A stretch of 24,836 nucleotides of DNA from Candidatus Marinamargulisbacteria bacterium SCGC AG-343-D04 (GTDB taxonomy: Bacteria > Margulisbacteria > Marinamargulisbacteria > GCA-2716485 > GCA-002719695). The stretch is from NCBI GenBank assembly GCA_003265885.1, contig QFBQ01000023.1, forward strand, positions 1 through 24,836, written 5' to 3'. Shown here in pieces: positions 22,172-24,836 of the stretch; position 1 is the first letter of the stretch, and each line of letters begins with the position of its first letter. Under the pieces are notes generated by a model that saw nothing but the letters and a program-made list of their open reading frames with translations, did not search any database and had not been told where the DNA came from. The position numbers and the translations under genes were made by a program.

Positions 22172-23532
22172 TAAAGTAAACTTTCCATATTTTCATCAAC
22201 AAAATGTGTATCAAACTGACCCGAAATAAACGCTGAGTGCTTAATTACTTTCTGATGAAAAGGAATAGTTGTCGTAATCCCATCGATCACAAATTCTTCT
22301 AATGCTCTATTCGCTCGCTGTAATGTTTCTTCCCTATCAATCCCCCACACAATAAGTTTTCCCAATAAAGAATCATACGTTGACGGAACAGAAAATCCTG
22401 GATATATAAAACTATCCGTTCGAACAGCCTTGCCTCCCGGAGGAAGAAATAGTTCTACTGTTCCTGGACAGGGCATAAAATTCTTTTGATAATCTTCAGC
22501 ATTAATACGAAACTCCATCGCATGACCATGAATACCAATATCTTTTTGCTTTAACAATAACTTTCCTGATTCAGCGATTCTAATTTGTTGTTTTACCAAA
22601 TCGATTCCTGTCACCATTTCTGTAACAGGATGTTCTACTTGAATACGCGTATTCATCTCCATAAAGTAAAAGCGTCCTTGTTTGTCTACTAAAAACTCAA
22701 CAGTTCCAGCTCCTTGATATTTAATTCCTACAGCCGCTTTCAAAGCTGCATCTCCCATCTTTTTTCGTAGCTTTGAATCTACAACTGGAGACGGAGCTTC
22801 TTCAATTAATTTTTGATGTCTTCGTTGAATAGAACATTCACGCTCAAATAAATGAACCGCATTCCCATGAGAGTCAGACAATACTTGAATCTCTACATGA
22901 CGAGGAGAGTCTACGAAGCGCTCTACATATATATCTCCATCCCCAAATGCAGACAAGGCTTCATTGTATGCCGAATTATAAGAATCTTTTAATTCTCGTT
23001 CATGATGAACCAAACGCATACCTCTTCCACCACCACCAGAAGAAGCTTTTAATAGTAAGGGATATCCTATTTCTGCAGCTACTTCAAGCAATTCCTTTTC
23101 TGATCGAATCACACCTTCAGAACCTGGGACAATAGGAACTCCACATTTTTTCATCGTCTTTTTAGCCTGAGATTTATTCCCCATCAATCTAATATTTTTA
23201 GGAGAAGCTCCAATAAAGGTAATATTATTGGCCGAGCAAATTTCACTAAAATCTGCATTTTCAGATAAAAAGCCATACCCAGGATGAATCGCATCTGCTC
23301 CCGTAACTTCTGCTGCCGCAATAATAGAAGGGACATTTAAATAACTATCTTTTGCCGCTGCAGGTCCAATACAAAGAGCCTCATCAGCTAACTTCACATG
23401 AAGAGAATTCTTATCTACATCTGAATATACTGCAACACTAGAAATCCCCAATTCTTTACATGCCCTAATAACTCGAACGGCAATTTCCCCTCGATTGGCC
23501 ACTAAAATTTTCTTAAACTTATTGTTTGCCAT
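22171..23532 (-). CDS. accC: Acetyl-CoA carboxylase, biotin carboxylase subunit
   Basis: ATP- and bicarbonate-dependent carboxylation of biotin on AccB, the first half of malonyl-CoA synthesis. N-terminal FKKILVANRGEIAVRVIRAC, ATP-grasp residues LLKASSGGGGRGMR, ERECSIQRRHQKLIEEAPSP and the active-site MEMNTRIQVEHPVTEMVTGI are intact, as is the C-terminal domain. Length of 453 aa is normal. It is the first gene of the accC-nusB-ribE-ribBA-ribH operon. The start is supported by GAGGTG 7 bases upstream. accB, its usual upstream neighbour, is absent: the next gene is divergent. AccC links to the FAAL operon only in that both concern fatty-acid metabolism. Confidence 0.97.
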   Translation of the reverse strand: MANNKFKKILVANRGEIAVRVIRACKELGISSVAVYSDVDKNSLHVKLADEALCIGPAAAKDSYLNVPSIIAAAEVTGADAIHPGYGFLSENADFSEICSANNITFIGASPKNIRLMGNKSQAKKTMKKCGVPIVPGSEGVIRSEKELLEVAAEIGYPLLLKASSGGGGRGMRLVHHERELKDSYNSAYNEALSAFGDGDIYVERFVDSPRHVEIQVLSDSHGNAVHLFERECSIQRRHQKLIEEAPSPVVDSKLRKKMGDAALKAAVGIKYQGAGTVEFLVDKQGRFYFMEMNTRIQVEHPVTEMVTGIDLVKQQIRIAESGKLLLKQKDIGIHGHAMEFRINAEDYQKNFMPCPGTVELFLPPGGKAVRTDSFIYPGFSVPSTYDSLLGKLIVWGIDREETLQRANRALEEFVIDGITTTIPFHQKVIKHSAFISGQFDTHFVDENMESLL

Positions 23533-23558
23533 AAATCACACCTCACTAGGATGAAAAA

Positions 23559-23567
23559 AGTATAGCA
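23559..23567 (-). promoter_or_regulatory. Extended -10 promoter of the accC-rib operon
   Basis: The minus strand reads TGcTATACT (5/6 plus TG). The predicted +1 is near 23552, giving a leader of about 20 bases that contains the GAGGTG binding site. No consensus -35 is seen. The leader is too short for an FMN riboswitch. Confidence 0.45.
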
Positions 23568-23678
23568 CATCCCTATACAAAATCATAGAAATACACAGCA
23601 TAAAAAGAATAGTCAGCCATAGAGAAAATATAAAAGACTCAATTAAGATTAACAATCGAACTTTATAAACATTCATAC

Positions 23679-23684
23679 TAAAAT
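23679..23684 (+). promoter_or_regulatory. -10 box of the DUF423 gene (leaderless type)
   Basis: TAAAAT (5/6) ends 7 bases before the ATG at 23692, and no Shine-Dalgarno is present. The -35 is poor. Same geometry as purB and aroE. The rest of the intergenic region 23568-23678 is plain AT-rich DNA. Confidence 0.4.
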
Positions 23685-23691
23685 AGAGTCT

Positions 23692-24069
23692 ATGAAAAAA
23701 AAGCTTATCATGACAGGGGCCATCTTTTGTGCGGTATCAATCGCATTAAATGCTATGGGGGCTCATATGTTAAAACAAAGTTTAACGCCCTATGAACTAT
23801 CTTTATTAGACATTAGCTCAACCATGCTCTTTTATCATGGAATAGGCATCATGTTACATCAACTATTACTTCATCAGAAACTTTGCGCATCATATTTAAC
23901 ACCCTATTTATTTTTAGCAGGATCCATTTTATTTTCTGGAAGCTTATGGCTAATAATACTTAGTAAACATACTCAATTTGGAATGATAACGCCCTTTGGT
24001 GGGATTTGTTTAATTTTTGGATGGCTTCATTTAGCTATTTCTTGTTTTAAATCAAACTCAATTAAATAA
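23692..24069 (+). CDS. DUF423 family inner-membrane protein (YgdD/YwdK-like)
   Basis: 125 aa with four membrane segments (about 5-23, 42-61, 67-88 and 97-117). The family pattern is clear: NAMGAHMLKQSL (20-31, matching GAFGAHGLK), FYHGIGIMLHQL, LFLAGSILFSGSLWLIIL (73-90) and ITPFGGICLIFGWLHLAIS (99-117). Function of DUF423 proteins is not established. It stands alone on this strand, divergent from accC and convergent with the proline-rich protein gene. Confidence 0.88.
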   Translation: MKKKLIMTGAIFCAVSIALNAMGAHMLKQSLTPYELSLLDISSTMLFYHGIGIMLHQLLLHQKLCASYLTPYLFLAGSILFSGSLWLIILSKHTQFGMITPFGGICLIFGWLHLAISCFKSNSIK

Positions 24070-24163
24070 ACCATTATCAAAAATTGAATCAAACATATTT
24101 TATATCTCGTATTTTACATATCTTTTTTCAAAAAATAAATCTCAAAACTATATAAAGTTTAAA

Positions 24164-24805
24164 TTAATAAGGAGGGGGATTTGATCGAGTTGAAGGTGTA
24201 GGCGAAGGAGGGGTTAATCTGTAAGAAGGGGCTAATGATGAATATGAATTTGTTGGCGAAGGAGGTCTATACCTGGGAGAAACCTCTATGGGAAAAGCCT
24301 CTCTGAGAACGTATATGGGAGGGTCTATGGGAGGAGGGGGTATGAGACGAGGGTCTATGGGAGGAGGGTTTTCTAAGTCGTCAAAATTGTCGGCTAACTC
24401 TACATTATGAAGGTCCCCCACCCTATTAGACCCAAAGCCGCCATCTATGCACGTTCCGACTGATTTAATTCCAGCTGAAACCTGAGATCCTATACAACGA
24501 AATATATCCCATGCAAAGTAACACTCTATACACGCAACTTTAAAACAATTTTCTTCTTTATTCATCACAAACATAGCTGAAGCAATTTTAACAAAAGCAT
24601 ACAAAGTAAATAAAGCAATTAAAGTCGATGCCTTTTCTGAATCATTAGTCTCACTATCCGTCGTATTATTCGATATAGAGATATTGAAATTATCTGTATC
24701 TTCAGAAACAGGATCTGCAGAAACCAAAGGTACAACGAAAATCATGCAACATAATCTTAAATAAGAATCATCCCATCTGTTTAATGGCAATGTCTTCCTT
24801 TGCAT
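24164..24805 (-). CDS. Proline-rich secreted or membrane-anchored protein of unknown function
   Basis: 213 aa from the ATG at 24803-24805, chosen over an in-frame TTG at 24823 because a run of seven G on the coding strand sits about 9 bases upstream of the ATG as a ribosome binding site. The N-terminus is signal-peptide-like (basic MQRK.., hydrophobic YLRLCCMIFVVPLVSA). A Ser/Thr/Asn/Asp/Glu-rich stretch follows, then a second hydrophobic segment (TLIALFTLYAFVKIASAMFV) and a region with six cysteines (FKVACIECYFAWDIFRC). The C-terminal about 65 residues are proline-rich, with a 10-residue repeat PPPIDPRLIP/PPPIDPPIYV and SPTxS-type motifs. Family unknown. It might be a surface or envelope-spanning protein. 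Confidence 0.6.
   Translation of the reverse strand: MQRKTLPLNRWDDSYLRLCCMIFVVPLVSADPVSEDTDNFNISISNNTTDSETNDSEKASTLIALFTLYAFVKIASAMFVMNKEENCFKVACIECYFAWDIFRCIGSQVSAGIKSVGTCIDGGFGSNRVGDLHNVELADNFDDLENPPPIDPRLIPPPPIDPPIYVLREAFPIEVSPRYRPPSPTNSYSSLAPSYRLTPPSPTPSTRSNPPPY
24321..24368. repeat. Direct 18-bp repeat (30-bp period) in the proline-rich gene
   Basis: GGGTCTATGGGAGGAGGG occurs exactly at 24321-24338 and 24351-24368 on the plus strand. The 30-base period encodes the 10-residue Pro repeat. The surrounding plus strand (24170-24370) is markedly G-rich against an AT-rich genome. Confidence 0.8.
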
Positions 24806-24836
24806 ATCAACTAACCCCCCCAAAAAAAATGGTTAA

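Noticed and set aside
23533..23691. FMN riboswitch upstream of the riboflavin operon
   Set aside because: No conserved RFN-like helices are visible, and the predicted leader is about 20 bases.
24120..24160. Small inverted repeats (AAACT..AGTTT) after the DUF423 gene
   Set aside because: AT-only short stems are expected by chance in this composition.
1..24836. CRISPR array, insertion sequence, integrase or rRNA genes
   Set aside because: No regularly spaced repeats, transposase or integrase motifs, or rRNA-like sequence were seen.

Overview
The window is strongly AT-rich bacterial chromosome. It is densely coded on both strands, has no gene-free stretch over about 300 bases, and uses the standard code (TGG for Trp, TGA only as stop). 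The gene set is mostly housekeeping: leuS, nadB, aroE, purB, tRNA-Cys, parAB, accC, nusB, ribE, ribBA, ribH and lexA. It also holds RsbU/SpoIIE-type phosphatases and a cyanobacterial-style partner-switching module. That mix does not look like a typical proteobacterium. An uncultured, non-proteobacterial, probably Gram-negative lineage near Cyanobacteria/Margulisbacteria is my guess, held with low confidence.

Layout. 1-532 (-): 5' part of leuS. 631-2121 (+): nadB. 2114-4239 (-): aroE, a membrane protein and a small unknown protein. 4300-4557 (-): short unknown. 4704-5996 (+): purB. 6022-7724 (-): an RsbU/SpoIIE-type phosphatase followed by an FdhD-like protein with no cysteine at the expected active-site position. 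7803-9743 (+): a 63-aa unknown, tRNA-Cys, parA and parB. 9763-11153 (-): a small HTH-like protein and an MFS exporter.

11367-19482 (+) is the distinctive part: eight genes in two blocks joined by overlapping stop/start codons. Block one is a fatty acyl-AMP ligase fused to an acyl carrier protein (ACP), plus a reductase resembling cyanobacterial acyl-ACP reductase. Block two is a membrane 7TM-GAF-PP2C phosphatase, a phosphopantetheinyl transferase (PPTase), two GHKL-type ATPase-like proteins flanking a STAS protein, and LexA. Read together, the PPTase would arm the ACP, the ligase would load a fatty acid, and the reductase would release it, probably as an aldehyde. The phosphatase/STAS/ATPase set would be a phosphorylation switch encoded with that pathway. 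The link between the chemistry and the switch is inferred from gene order only.

19466-23532 (-): an overlapping-gene operon accC-nusB-ribE-ribBA-ribH (fatty-acid initiation, antitermination, riboflavin), without accB or ribD. 23692-24069 (+): a DUF423 membrane protein. 24164-24805 (-): a secreted or membrane-anchored proline-rich protein.

A recurrent regulatory pattern is visible. Several promoter-proximal genes have a TATAAT-like box ending 6-7 bases before the ATG and no ribosome binding site, which suggests leaderless mRNAs. Several operon-internal genes instead have Shine-Dalgarno sequences or stop/start overlaps.
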